Positions 7,778 to 14,728 of a stretch of 43,334 bases of DNA are shown here, one piece after another. How positions within the stretch are numbered: position 1 is the stretch's first letter; every line of letters begins with the position of its first letter. The position numbers were made by a program, and so were the translations under genes. The stretch is from contig CAMARK010000033.1 in the NCBI GenBank assembly GCA_945860205.1, positions 1 through 43,334 on the forward strand, read 5' to 3'. Origin of the DNA: Reyranella massiliensis 521 (GTDB lineage Bacteria; Pseudomonadota; Alphaproteobacteria; Reyranellales; Reyranellaceae). A model generated the notes under the pieces. That model worked only from the letters and a program-made list of their open reading frames with translations, was not told the origin of the DNA and made no database searches.

Positions 7778-8713
7778 TCAGCCGGCGCGCATCAGCGCCT
7801 GCACATGGGCGACGACGGATTCGGCCAGCGCGTCGAGGTCGTAGCCGCCCTCGAGGGCCGAGACGAGGCGGCCCTTGGCGTGGCGATCGGCGATGGCCAG
7901 CAGTTCCTCGGTCAACCAGACGAAATCGGCGGTCTCGACGTTCAGTTGCGCCAGCGGATCGCGGCGATGGGCGTCGAAGCCCGCCGACACGATGACGAGT
8001 TGCGGCGCGAAGTTGTCGAGAGCCGGCAGGATACGCTCGCTCCAGGCGGCGCGGAACGCAGTGCTGCCGCTGCCGGCGGGAAGGGGGACGTTCACCACGT
8101 TGCCGTCGAGGCCGCGCTCACGCGGCGAGCCAGTGCCGGGGTAGAGCGGCGACTGGTGCGTGGAGGCATAGAACAGCCGCGGGTCGGTCGCGACGACGGC
8201 CTGGGTTCCCTGTCCGTGGTGGACATCGAAGTCGATGATGGCCACACGGTCGAGGCCATAGACGGTCTGGGCGTGAAGCGCGCCCACCGCGACGCTGTTG
8301 AAGAGGCAGAAGCCGCCGGGAACGCTCGGCAGGGCATGGTGGCCGGGCGGCCGGACGGCGGCAAAGACACTGCGCACCTTGCCGTTCATGACGGCATCGA
8401 CGCCCGCCACCACGGCGCCGGCGGCATGCTGTGCCGCCTCGGCGCTGCGCGTGCTCATCACCGTATCGCCGTCGATCTGGGCAAGTTCGCCGGGAGGCGG
8501 GCGGATTGCGAGGATCGCCGCGACATAGTCCGCCGAATGGACCCGGGTGAGCTGCTCCAGGGTCGCGGCCGGGGCGATCAGCCGGGGAAGGGCGGCGAAG
8601 GCCGGCTCATCCAGCGCCGCGAGGACAGCCCGCAGCCGGTCGGGCCGCTCGGGGTGATGCAGGCCGGTGTCGTGTTCGAGGAATGACGGATGGCTGATGA
8701 GGAGCGACGTCAT
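7778..8713 (-). CDS. Histone deacetylase family protein (acetylpolyamine/acetoin-type)
   Basis: A 311-residue zinc hydrolase of the arginase/deacetylase fold. RPPGHH (121-126) supplies the His pair, DFDVHHGQGT (161-170) and AGFDAH (245-250) give zinc ligands Asp163, His165 and Asp247, and EGGYD provides the transition-state Tyr291. The length fits bacterial class II HDAC-like proteins, which deacetylate polyamines, acetoin-pathway enzymes or other acetyl-lysines. All catalytic residues are present. It stands alone on its strand, divergent from a small secreted-protein gene. The substrate is not predictable. Confidence 0.93.
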   Translation of the reverse strand: MTSLLISHPSFLEHDTGLHHPERPDRLRAVLAALDEPAFAALPRLIAPAATLEQLTRVHSADYVAAILAIRPPPGELAQIDGDTVMSTRSAEAAQHAAGAVVAGVDAVMNGKVRSVFAAVRPPGHHALPSVPGGFCLFNSVAVGALHAQTVYGLDRVAIIDFDVHHGQGTQAVVATDPRLFYASTHQSPLYPGTGSPRERGLDGNVVNVPLPAGSGSTAFRAAWSERILPALDNFAPQLVIVSAGFDAHRRDPLAQLNVETADFVWLTEELLAIADRHAKGRLVSALEGGYDLDALAESVVAHVQALMRAG

Positions 8714-8766
8714 GCCCTCCCTCTAGCGCGCCGCGCGCCGCCGGGATAGGGCATCCGATCCATCGC

Positions 8767-8794
8767 TTGAGCCGCCGTGCGATGCGGCGATAAG
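8767..8794 (+). promoter_or_regulatory. Candidate sigma70-type promoter
   Basis: TTGAGC and GATAAG are separated by 16 bases, about 30 bp before the ATG of the following secreted-protein gene. The -35 matches four of the first five consensus positions and the -10 three of six. It was found by eye only. Confidence 0.35.
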
Positions 8795-8823
8795 ATGCCG
8801 GCTTCCTTGGGAGATCTCAGTAA

Positions 8824-9183
8824 ATGTTGCGTTCGATTGTCGTTGCCGTGATCTCGCTGTTTGCCGGCGGCGCGCTGGCCGTGGACACCACGTTCCTGCT
8901 GGTCAATTCGACGGCCTATCCGATCAGCGAGATGTCGATCTCGCAGCACGACATGGGAATGTGGAGCCCCAACCTTCTGCGCCCGCCCGTCATCAAGGCG
9001 GGCGAGTCCCGGCAGATCGTGATCCCTGCGTCGAAGCTCGTCTGTCAGGTGGATATCAAGCTGGGCTTTGCCGATGGCGGTGCCCCCGCGACCTGGCAGT
9101 ACCTGGACCTGTGCAATCTCAGGCGGCTGCAGGTCTTCTACGATCGCTATAGCGGCATCACGACCGCCCGATACAACGAGTGA
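8824..9183 (+). CDS. Small secreted protein of unknown function
   Basis: A 119-residue protein with a Sec signal peptide (hydrophobic stretch IVVAVISLFAGGALA, cleavage likely after ALA near residue 20). The mature part begins with a beta-rich segment (TTFLLVNSTAYPISEMSIS) and has a central IKAGESRQIVIP and a QYLDLC close. This pattern (N-T-t-yPI, then G-E-s, then a DLC near the end) recalls short periplasmic proteins found in many alphaproteobacteria, but I cannot name a family. GGGAG lies about ten bases before the ATG. It converges on phyR with no gap. Confidence 0.75.
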   Translation: MLRSIVVAVISLFAGGALAVDTTFLLVNSTAYPISEMSISQHDMGMWSPNLLRPPVIKAGESRQIVIPASKLVCQVDIKLGFADGGAPATWQYLDLCNLRRLQVFYDRYSGITTARYNE

Positions 9184-9969
9184 TCAAACCACGACCGAAT
9201 TCAGGGCGTGCGCCATCGCCGTCTTCAGCATCTCGGGATTGAACGGCTTGGTGATGATGAAGGCGGGCTCCAGGCCGTGTCCGGTCAGCAGCCGCTCCGG
9301 GAAGCCGGTCACGAAGATGACGGGCGCCGATACCGCCTTCAGGATCTCGCGCACGGCGGCGATGCCGCTGTCGCCATCGCGAAGCTGAATGTCGGCAAGC
9401 ACCAGGTGCGGAAGATGTTTCTTGGCGAGGTCGATGGCGGCCTTCTCTGTGGGAGCGATGCCCACCACCTGATGGCCGGCGTTGCGAACGATCTTGGCGA
9501 CGTCGAGAGCGATCACCGCCTCGTCCTCGATGACCAGAACGCGCACTGAGGCGACCCGCTCCAGTTCGTCGCGCGCGCCCTTCAGATCGGCCTCCGCCTC
9601 GTCGATGCTGATTCCCAGAATGTCCGCGACCTCGCCGATCGAAAAGGCTTCGAGGACGGTGAGCAGGAGGACCTGCCGTTGCCGCTGCGGAATGTCCGTG
9701 AGGTGCGTCTTGAGGCGCGCAGGCGCGTCGGTTCCTTCGGCCGGGCTCTCCGGCTCGAGAGTGTTGAACGGCAGTTGAAGCTTGTGGAAGATGGTGAAGA
9801 TGTCGGCTGCCGTCGTGGCCTTGGAGACCAGGAGTTCCGGCTGCTGCAGCAGGATTTCGACACACATCCGCACCCACTGATCGCCAAGCGGCTGGCTGCC
9901 CGTCAGCGCGCGCGCATAGCGGCGCAGGTACGGCAGCGTCGCGGCCGCTTCCTCCTTCAATCCGTTCAT
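9184..9969 (-). CDS. phyR: PhyR-type response regulator (anti-anti-sigma factor of the general stress response)
   Basis: The 261-residue protein has the PhyR domain order: a sigma-factor-like N-terminal half (sigma2-like about 1-70, sigma4-like about 85-140, with LEAFSIGEVADILGIS) and a C-terminal receiver (about 142-261). The receiver has the acidic pocket EDE (148-150), phospho-acceptor Asp192 (LADIQL), VTGF and Lys241 in ITKPF, as in the FATGUY subfamily. In alphaproteobacteria, phosphorylated PhyR uses the sigma-like half to bind NepR and so frees EcfG. I chose the ATG giving MNGLKEEAAATL; thirteen extra codons upstream lack similarity. A nepR-like gene lies about 1 kb away. No histidine kinase or ecfG is visible. 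Confidence 0.93.
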   Translation of the reverse strand: MNGLKEEAAATLPYLRRYARALTGSQPLGDQWVRMCVEILLQQPELLVSKATTAADIFTIFHKLQLPFNTLEPESPAEGTDAPARLKTHLTDIPQRQRQVLLLTVLEAFSIGEVADILGISIDEAEADLKGARDELERVASVRVLVIEDEAVIALDVAKIVRNAGHQVVGIAPTEKAAIDLAKKHLPHLVLADIQLRDGDSGIAAVREILKAVSAPVIFVTGFPERLLTGHGLEPAFIITKPFNPEMLKTAMAHALNSVVV

Positions 9970-10018
9970 TTCTGTCCTTTCACCGGTCGCGGCAGTGCCA
10001 CCATACACTGTTCAGCCT

Positions 10019-10183
10019 CTATCGGTGTCGGAGGACATGGGCAACGGTGCTGACGAGGAAAAGCACGAGGAAGATGACGAAGGAGATTTGCGCGAAGCCG
10101 GCCGCAGTCGAGGCAATGCCGCCGAAGCCGAAAACCGCGGCAATCAGCGCAATGACCAAGAATGTAAGCGCCCAGTTCAGCAT
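10019..10183 (-). CDS. DUF1328 (UPF0391/YtjA) small membrane protein
   Basis: A 54-residue protein with two hydrophobic helices (about 3-26 and 31-50) separated by STAAGFAQ. The N-terminal [15 protein letters not shown] and the FGGIA turn are typical of the DUF1328/YtjA family of small inner-membrane proteins. Function is unknown, but homologues are often stress-induced. GGAAG lies five bases before the ATG, and a good EcfG-type promoter ends about 30 bp upstream. That places this gene in the PhyR/EcfG regulon by sequence. It is upstream of phyR on the same strand with about 50 bp between, so read-through into phyR is possible. Confidence 0.9.
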   Translation of the reverse strand: MLNWALTFLVIALIAAVFGFGGIASTAAGFAQISFVIFLVLFLVSTVAHVLRHR

Positions 10184-10212
10184 CCCGACTTCCACGCAGG
10201 TGTGGTCAACGA

Positions 10213-10237
10213 AACGCCACGACTGCGGGAAGGTTCC
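10213..10237 (-). promoter_or_regulatory. EcfG-type general stress promoter of the DUF1328 gene
   Basis: On the minus strand, GGAAC (10237-10233) and CGTT (10216-10213) are separated by exactly 16 bases. This is the alphaproteobacterial EcfG consensus GGAAC-N16/17-CGTT. The expected start of transcription is about 20 bases before the ribosome-binding site of the DUF1328 gene. phyR is the next gene downstream, so the promoter may also feed phyR and give positive feedback. Confidence 0.78.
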
Positions 10238-10247
10238 CTGAATCGGT

Positions 10248-10276
10248 AAAAAAAGGGGCCCCCGCGGGCGGGCCCT
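10248..10276 (-). terminator. Rho-independent terminator after the frameshifted lipoprotein gene
   Basis: On the minus strand a seven-pair, almost all-GC stem (10276-10270 with 10261-10255) and an eight-base loop are followed by seven uridines (10254-10248). It sits about 20 bp after the stop of the lipoprotein gene and separates it from the EcfG promoter of the DUF1328 gene. Confidence 0.75.
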
Positions 10277-10295
10277 CTATAGGTCCGGGCCTATT

Positions 10296-10902
10296 TTACG
10301 GCGTCCGCGTCTGCGGGCTGATGATGTTGCCTCGCGCGTCGATGCGATTGCCCTGGGCGTCGTAGCGGAAACCGAACTCGTCGCGGAAGGCGAGCTGGCT
10401 GGTGGTGGCCGGACGCGGCTCGACATAGGCGGGGGCATATGACGGGGCCGGCGTATGGGTGGCGACGGGATAGGCTGGCGCAACCGTGGGCACTCGAGAG
10501 ATGCGATAGCCGTGGGCATCGACGCGGTAGCCCTGGGCGTCGACCCCATAGCCATCCGTGCGATAACGGCGGGCGTCGATCTCGCGACCGACGCAGCGAT
10601 CGTGAGAGCTCGTGTGGGGCCGCAGACCGTAGGAATAGCAGGCATTCTGCGCATCCTGCGTCAGGCTCACCTCGGCGTAGTCGGCGGTCACGCGGCCGAT
10701 GACCCGGGCCGAACGCTCGCGCGCTACGCAGTTGTTGTAGCCGATGCTCCCGGGCGGGAAGCCGTAGTCGGCGCAGGCCTGCTCGGAAGAGTTAGGTGCC
10801 CGGCGCTCCGGCCGGCGTGGTGATGTAGCGGGTCTGCTGGGTGCTCCCGCAAGCGGTTACGAGCAGTCCGAGCAAAACCGCCGTCAAAATTCGAAGGATC
10901 AT
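10296..10902 (-). pseudogene. Frameshifted lipoprotein gene with repeated YDAQGNRID-type motifs
   Basis: From its ATG the gene encodes a lipoprotein signal with lipobox LVTAC (Cys18) and 18 more residues before a TAA (10794-10792). The body continues in the next frame without a break: SSEQACADYGFPPGSIGY, NNCVARE, TADYAEVSLTQDA, NACYSYGL, DRCVGREIDARRYR, then short repeats of the type VDAQGYRVDAHGYRI and YDAQGNRID to the final stop. The two CxxYG...CV.RE units look like tandem copies and continue naturally from the lipoprotein N-terminus. The distance from ATG to the final stop is 607 bases, one more than a multiple of three. A single-base insertion, real or a sequencing error, between about 10795 and 10845 explains it. 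The function of the family is unknown. Confidence 0.7.
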
Positions 10903-11035
10903 GTCGGTCTCCCGTCGATCACCGATGAGCGCCAGTGACTTTGCGAGGTTGCGTGACCGTGCAGAAACCGGGGCGCGAGTGGAGATTGTTTGCACCTGCG
11001 CAGCAACCCAGGGGGTCGGACCGTGTTCTTCCCTC

Positions 11036-11215
11036 ATGAAATCGCTTTGGGATCATTCCGTCGCCACCAGCCCTGCACGACGCGGCCGGCCGTTCGACGA
11101 TTGGCTGCAAAGGCAGCTTCACGATATGTACGACTCCATCGCCATGGAGCCTTTGCCCGGCGATCTCGCGCGCCTGATCGGCAAGGCCCCAGGACGCGAT
11201 AACAGCGGGAAATAG
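11036..11215 (+). CDS. nepR: NepR-like anti-sigma factor
   Basis: A 59-residue protein whose residues about 21-50 (FDDWLQRQLHDMYDSI, then AMEPLPGDLARLIGK) match the NepR core, usually xIGRQLRxMYDxVVxEPVPDRFLxLL. NepR binds the extracytoplasmic sigma factor EcfG and is displaced by phosphorylated PhyR. phyR lies about 1 kb away on the other strand. In most alphaproteobacteria nepR is directly followed by ecfG; here a lipoprotein gene follows instead. The first helix deviates (DWLQRQLHDMY) and the EPLP turn replaces EPVP, so it could be a paralogue. The start is uncertain because no clear ribosome-binding site precedes the ATG; an in-frame GTG lies 58 bases upstream. Confidence 0.75.
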   Translation: MKSLWDHSVATSPARRGRPFDDWLQRQLHDMYDSIAMEPLPGDLARLIGKAPGRDNSGK

Positions 11216-11248
11216 GGCACTGACCCGGCATCATAGGTCCATGTGTCG

Positions 11249-11273
11249 GGAACCGGCAGGTGTCTGCCGCGTT
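11249..11273 (+). promoter_or_regulatory. EcfG-type general stress promoter of the glycine-zipper lipoprotein gene
   Basis: GGAAC (11249-11253) and CGTT (11270-11273) are separated by 16 bases, the same spacing as the DUF1328 promoter nearby. The CGTT ends 30 bases before the ATG of the downstream lipoprotein gene. The spacer also contains an inverted repeat (CGGCAG-GTGT-CTGCCG). Confidence 0.78.
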
Positions 11274-11303
11274 GATGCTGCACAGCTTACTCGGGAGGCT
11301 TTC

Positions 11304-11519
11304 ATGTCTGCAATCAAGTTCATGGCACTCGCAGCCATTATGCTCAGTGCGACGGCTTGCGGCGACACGTGGGGCCAGCGCGCCGTCACCGGCGGCGCCA
11401 TCGGTGCCGGCAGCGGTGCCGTCGTAGGTAGCGCGACGGGCGTAGGCATTCTGCCTGGCGCACTGATCGGCGGCGCGGTGGGTGCCGGCGTCGGCGCGGC
11501 GACCACGCCTGAACGCTGA
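11304..11519 (+). CDS. Glycine-zipper lipoprotein
   Basis: A 71-residue protein with a lipoprotein signal peptide (lipobox SATAC, Cys19) and a short body made of glycine-zipper repeats (GGAIGAGSGAVVGSATG, then GALIGGAVGAGVGAA). Glycine-zipper lipoproteins sit in the outer or inner membrane and are common members of envelope-stress regulons. GGAGG lies seven bases before the ATG. An EcfG-type promoter precedes it and a hairpin terminator follows, so it is a single-gene unit of the general stress response. Confidence 0.85.
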   Translation: MSAIKFMALAAIMLSATACGDTWGQRAVTGGAIGAGSGAVVGSATGVGILPGALIGGAVGAGVGAATTPER

Positions 11520-11536
11520 TCCAGACCAAGTTCGAG

Positions 11537-11573
11537 AAGGCGCTGCTCGGCCGGGAGGCGAGTAGCGCCTTTT
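11537..11573 (+). terminator. Rho-independent terminator after the glycine-zipper lipoprotein gene
   Basis: An eight-base stem (AAGGCGCT paired with AGCGCCTT), a 19-base loop and a short T-rich tail lie about 17 bp after the stop codon. Confidence 0.6.
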
Positions 11574-11588
11574 CCTTGTTCAGATCCC

Positions 11589-11852
11589 ATGACCATCCAG
11601 TTCCCTAACCAAAGCCGCTACTACGATGCTGCCCTGCATGCCGTGGGCTTCTGGGGGCACGACGGCGCAATGGAAGCGCCCTTCTTCGTCGATGGAGATG
11701 CGCTGAAGCAGATCCAGCCCGGAACGGGTGTCGATGAAGCGAGCTTGTTGAATGCCTTCGACTTGAATCTCGAGCGGATTCACGCGGCCGCCACCAAAAT
11801 GTACCACCGGGGGCGCAAGGGCTCGTACGACCTGCGGCCCTCCGACTTCTGA
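11589..11852 (+). CDS. DUF1488 family protein
   Basis: An 87-residue soluble protein that matches DUF1488: an N-terminal FPNQSRYYDA, a central VGFWGHDGAMEAPFFVDGDA and a C-terminal AFDLNLERIHAAATKMY block. Members are short, widespread in alpha- and betaproteobacteria and without known function. The gene starts about 15 bp after the terminator of the stress lipoprotein, so it probably needs its own promoter or read-through. It converges on an alpha/beta hydrolase gene. Confidence 0.85.
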   Translation: MTIQFPNQSRYYDAALHAVGFWGHDGAMEAPFFVDGDALKQIQPGTGVDEASLLNAFDLNLERIHAAATKMYHRGRKGSYDLRPSDF

Positions 11853-11862
11853 GAACATCGCC

Positions 11863-12954
11863 CTAGTTCAGAAACCAATCGAGGATCGCGGCATTTTCAT
11901 CGCGCGGATAGGTGTGCGAGAGATCGGCGATCTCGCGATAGATGACCCCTGCGCCGGCCTCCGTCAGCACACGTTCGGCCTCCCGGGCCATGCCGGGCGG
12001 GAACATCCAGTCGCGTGCGCCATGCACGATATGGATGGGCAGTCCGCGCACCCGATCCGAACCGGCGAAGGTCATCATCATTGGGTGGAAGGCGGCGGCC
12101 ACGGGCGCGAGGTGCGTGAAGCGGCACTTGCCGCTTAGGCCGAGCACATAGGTGAAGGTGCCGCCGTCGCTCATGCCGGTGAGGAGCCGACGCGCCGGAT
12201 CGACGTTCCATTGGCCCGCGACCTCCTCGATCATGCGATCGATGTTCGGTCCGTCGACTTCAGGTTCCATTAGCGACCAAGTAGAGCCGCTCGCCGTCGG
12301 CGCGATCACCATCATGCTGCGGGTACGCGCCTCCCGCACCCAGCTCCACAGAAAGCCGCCGCCATTGCCGCTGCCGCCGTGCATCGCGACCACGAGTGGC
12401 ATGGGCCGGGCGGCGTCGTAGGTCTCCGGCACATAGAGCGAGAAGCCGCCGCGCGTGCCGGCGGGGCCGCCGACATGCATCACGCCGACTCCGTCGCGCG
12501 TGGTGTCGAGGCCGGCCAGCCGGTCGGTGAGTGCTGTGTCGCCGCGCACGGCGGGCTCGAGGAAGAACTGGCTGACCGACTTCAGGTGCCCTGCCATCGG
12601 GTAGAGCGCTTCGGCGGCACGAGCGTAGGTGCGCAAGGCCCGATAGGCCGCGACGATGGGCTGCGGCGCTTCAGGGGCTGCAATGAGCTCCATGATGCCC
12701 TCGGCTGCCGCGCCGGCCGCGCGCTCCAGGCAATCGCGCACCGGTGCCAGCCGCTCCGGCCAGTCGGTCGCGCGCGAGGCCGCCAGCGCGGCATCGACAT
12801 CATCGTTGCGACCGGCGACGGCTTCGATCAGCCGGGACAGGGTGTCGGGTGAGAGATGGCGGGCGGCGAATTCCAGCGCATAGAGCGCCCGCAAGGTCGC
12901 GGGCACCAGATTGGCGATGGCGTCGATGGCCGGTTCATTCGCCGCGTCCGCCAT
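11863..12954 (-). CDS. Alpha/beta hydrolase (phospholipase/carboxylesterase or PHB-depolymerase-like)
   Basis: A 363-residue protein. Residues 1-150 are helical and unassigned; residues about 160-363 form an alpha/beta hydrolase with oxyanion region VVAMHGGSGNGGG (188-200), nucleophile Ser262 in GMSDGG, acid Asp315 (HGARDWMFP) and His347 (LSHTYP). The triad is complete. The signature is close to dienelactone hydrolase and esterase D families that cleave small esters. There is no signal peptide, so it is cytoplasmic. It starts 13 bp after the GMC oxidoreductase stop and is probably co-transcribed with it, as an alcohol-oxidation plus ester-cleavage pair. The substrate is unknown. Confidence 0.85.
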   Translation of the reverse strand: MADAANEPAIDAIANLVPATLRALYALEFAARHLSPDTLSRLIEAVAGRNDDVDAALAASRATDWPERLAPVRDCLERAAGAAAEGIMELIAAPEAPQPIVAAYRALRTYARAAEALYPMAGHLKSVSQFFLEPAVRGDTALTDRLAGLDTTRDGVGVMHVGGPAGTRGGFSLYVPETYDAARPMPLVVAMHGGSGNGGGFLWSWVREARTRSMMVIAPTASGSTWSLMEPEVDGPNIDRMIEEVAGQWNVDPARRLLTGMSDGGTFTYVLGLSGKCRFTHLAPVAAAFHPMMMTFAGSDRVRGLPIHIVHGARDWMFPPGMAREAERVLTEAGAGVIYREIADLSHTYPRDENAAILDWFLN

Positions 12955-12967
12955 CGACCGGCCTCCC

Positions 12968-14629
12968 TCAATCCTTGAGCGTTGCCGCTTCCAGCGCTGG
13001 CCGGCCGCGGATCATGTCCGACGCCTTCTCGGCGATCATCAGCACCGAAGCGTTGAGATTGGCCGAGGGCATGGTCGGCATGATCGAGGCATCGACCACG
13101 CGCAGGCCTTTTAGGCCGCGCACCCGAAGTTGATCGTCGACCACCGCGGTGGGGTCGTTGTCCGGCGCCATGCGGCAGCTGCCCATGAGATGGAAGGTGG
13201 TGGTGCCGCGCTGCTTGGCGGCGGTGAGCAGGTCGTCGTCGGACTGCTTCTCGGCGCCGGGAAATTCCTCGCGGTCGTAGTATTTGCTGAGCGCCTGCGA
13301 GCCCAGCAGGCGGCGGGCGAGCTTCATGCCGGCCAACAGCACGCGCCGGTCGCTTTCGGCAGCGAGGTAATTCGGCTGGATGACCGGCGCTTCGAACGGA
13401 TCGGCCGAGCGGGCCCGGACGTAGCCCGTGCTGTCGGGCCGCTGCTGCCAGGAGGCGATCGTCATGCCGGGGAAGTCGTCGAGCGTCGACTGCACGCCTT
13501 CCTTGTAGCTCGCTGGTGTGAAGGTGAGCTGCAGGTCGTAGTTGTCGACGCGTTCGTCGGATTTCCAGAACACGTAGATCAGGGTTGGATTGAGCGCCAG
13601 GAGGCCCTTGCGGGTCGCGGCATACTTCAGCACCTCGCCCACCAGCCTGAGGCCGTGCGAGCGTTCGTTGATGCTCATGGCATTTTTCACACGGGCGACG
13701 AAGCGCGGCGCATAGTGGTCGCGCAGGTTCTCACCGACGCCCTTCAGCTCATGCTTCACCGCGATGCCGAGCGATTTTAGGAGCGGCGCAGGGCCGATAC
13801 CCGAGACCTGCAGGAGCTGCGGGCTGTTCACCGTGCCGCCGCACAGGATCACCTCTTTGTTGGCACGCACCTCGAGCTGTTTGCCACCGCGGCCGCCACC
13901 CCAGCTTCCTTGGCGATAGCGCACGCCTGTCGCGCGCTTGCCCTCGAGCATAATCTCCGTTGCCTGCGCATGCGTCCGCACGGTGAGGTTCGGCCGCTTC
14001 ATCGCCGGATGCAGGAAGGCGCGCGCCGCACTCACCCGGCGGCCATTCCGGATCACACGCTGCACGTAGCTGACGCCGGCCTGCATCGTGCCGTTGTAGT
14101 CGCGGTTGCGCGGAATACCCATCTGCACCGCGCCTTCGATGAAGGCCTCGCACAGGGGATCGCGCCAATCGAGGTCGGTGATCGGCAGCTTGCCCTCGTG
14201 GCCGCGGAAGGTCTCGTCCACGGAATCGGGTGCGTCGGCGATACGCTGTTCGGTGCGGCGGAAATAGGGAAGCACGTCGGCATAGCCCCAGCCGCGATTG
14301 CCGCGCTGCGCCCAACCGTCGAAGTCCAGCCGCTGGCCGCGATTGTAGATGTGACCGTTGATCGAACTCGAGCCACCCAGCGTCTTGCCGCGAGGGGCCG
14401 CGATGCGCCGGCCGCCGGTCCATTCGCTGGGCTCGGAACTGTAGAGCCAGTTCACCCGAGGATTCACCAGCGTGTACATGAAGCCGGCGGGGATATGGAT
14501 GAAGGGATGCCAGTCGGACGGCCCGGCCTCGAGGACGCAGACAGTGACGGCCGGGTCCTCGCTCAACCGGTTGGCCAGCACGCTGCCGGCCGAGCCGGCG
14601 CCGACGATCACATAGTCGAAACTGTCCAT
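12968..14629 (-). CDS. GMC family FAD-dependent oxidoreductase (choline/alcohol dehydrogenase-like)
   Basis: The 553-residue protein has the FAD-binding start DYVIVGAGSAGSVLANRL, the GMC signature GGSSSINGHIYNRG near 81-94, the second signature GGTVNSPQLLQVSGIGP near 260-276, and the C-terminal catalytic segment with FHLMGSCRM and PSANLNASVL, which supply the active-site His and Asn. These enzymes oxidise alcohols to aldehydes with FAD, passing electrons to a quinone or oxygen. The length matches BetA-type enzymes, but betB and betI are absent, so the substrate is probably another primary or polyethoxylated alcohol. It is divergent from the D-2-hydroxyacid dehydrogenase gene. Confidence 0.93.
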   Translation of the reverse strand: MDSFDYVIVGAGSAGSVLANRLSEDPAVTVCVLEAGPSDWHPFIHIPAGFMYTLVNPRVNWLYSSEPSEWTGGRRIAAPRGKTLGGSSSINGHIYNRGQRLDFDGWAQRGNRGWGYADVLPYFRRTEQRIADAPDSVDETFRGHEGKLPITDLDWRDPLCEAFIEGAVQMGIPRNRDYNGTMQAGVSYVQRVIRNGRRVSAARAFLHPAMKRPNLTVRTHAQATEIMLEGKRATGVRYRQGSWGGGRGGKQLEVRANKEVILCGGTVNSPQLLQVSGIGPAPLLKSLGIAVKHELKGVGENLRDHYAPRFVARVKNAMSINERSHGLRLVGEVLKYAATRKGLLALNPTLIYVFWKSDERVDNYDLQLTFTPASYKEGVQSTLDDFPGMTIASWQQRPDSTGYVRARSADPFEAPVIQPNYLAAESDRRVLLAGMKLARRLLGSQALSKYYDREEFPGAEKQSDDDLLTAAKQRGTTTFHLMGSCRMAPDNDPTAVVDDQLRVRGLKGLRVVDASIMPTMPSANLNASVLMIAEKASDMIRGRPALEAATLKD

Positions 14630-14728
14630 TGCCGATCTTCTCCCGAATATGGCTTAGCCCGGGCCGTAGCGGCTCGGCAATTGCCTGGTATGGACGGCTA
14701 CGCTGCAACGCTGCATCGTCGGGTGAAC

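Noticed and set aside
10841..11035. Longer form of the NepR-like protein starting near 10841
   Set aside because: The extra 65 residues lie opposite the lipoprotein signal and have no NepR similarity; the typical NepR is short.
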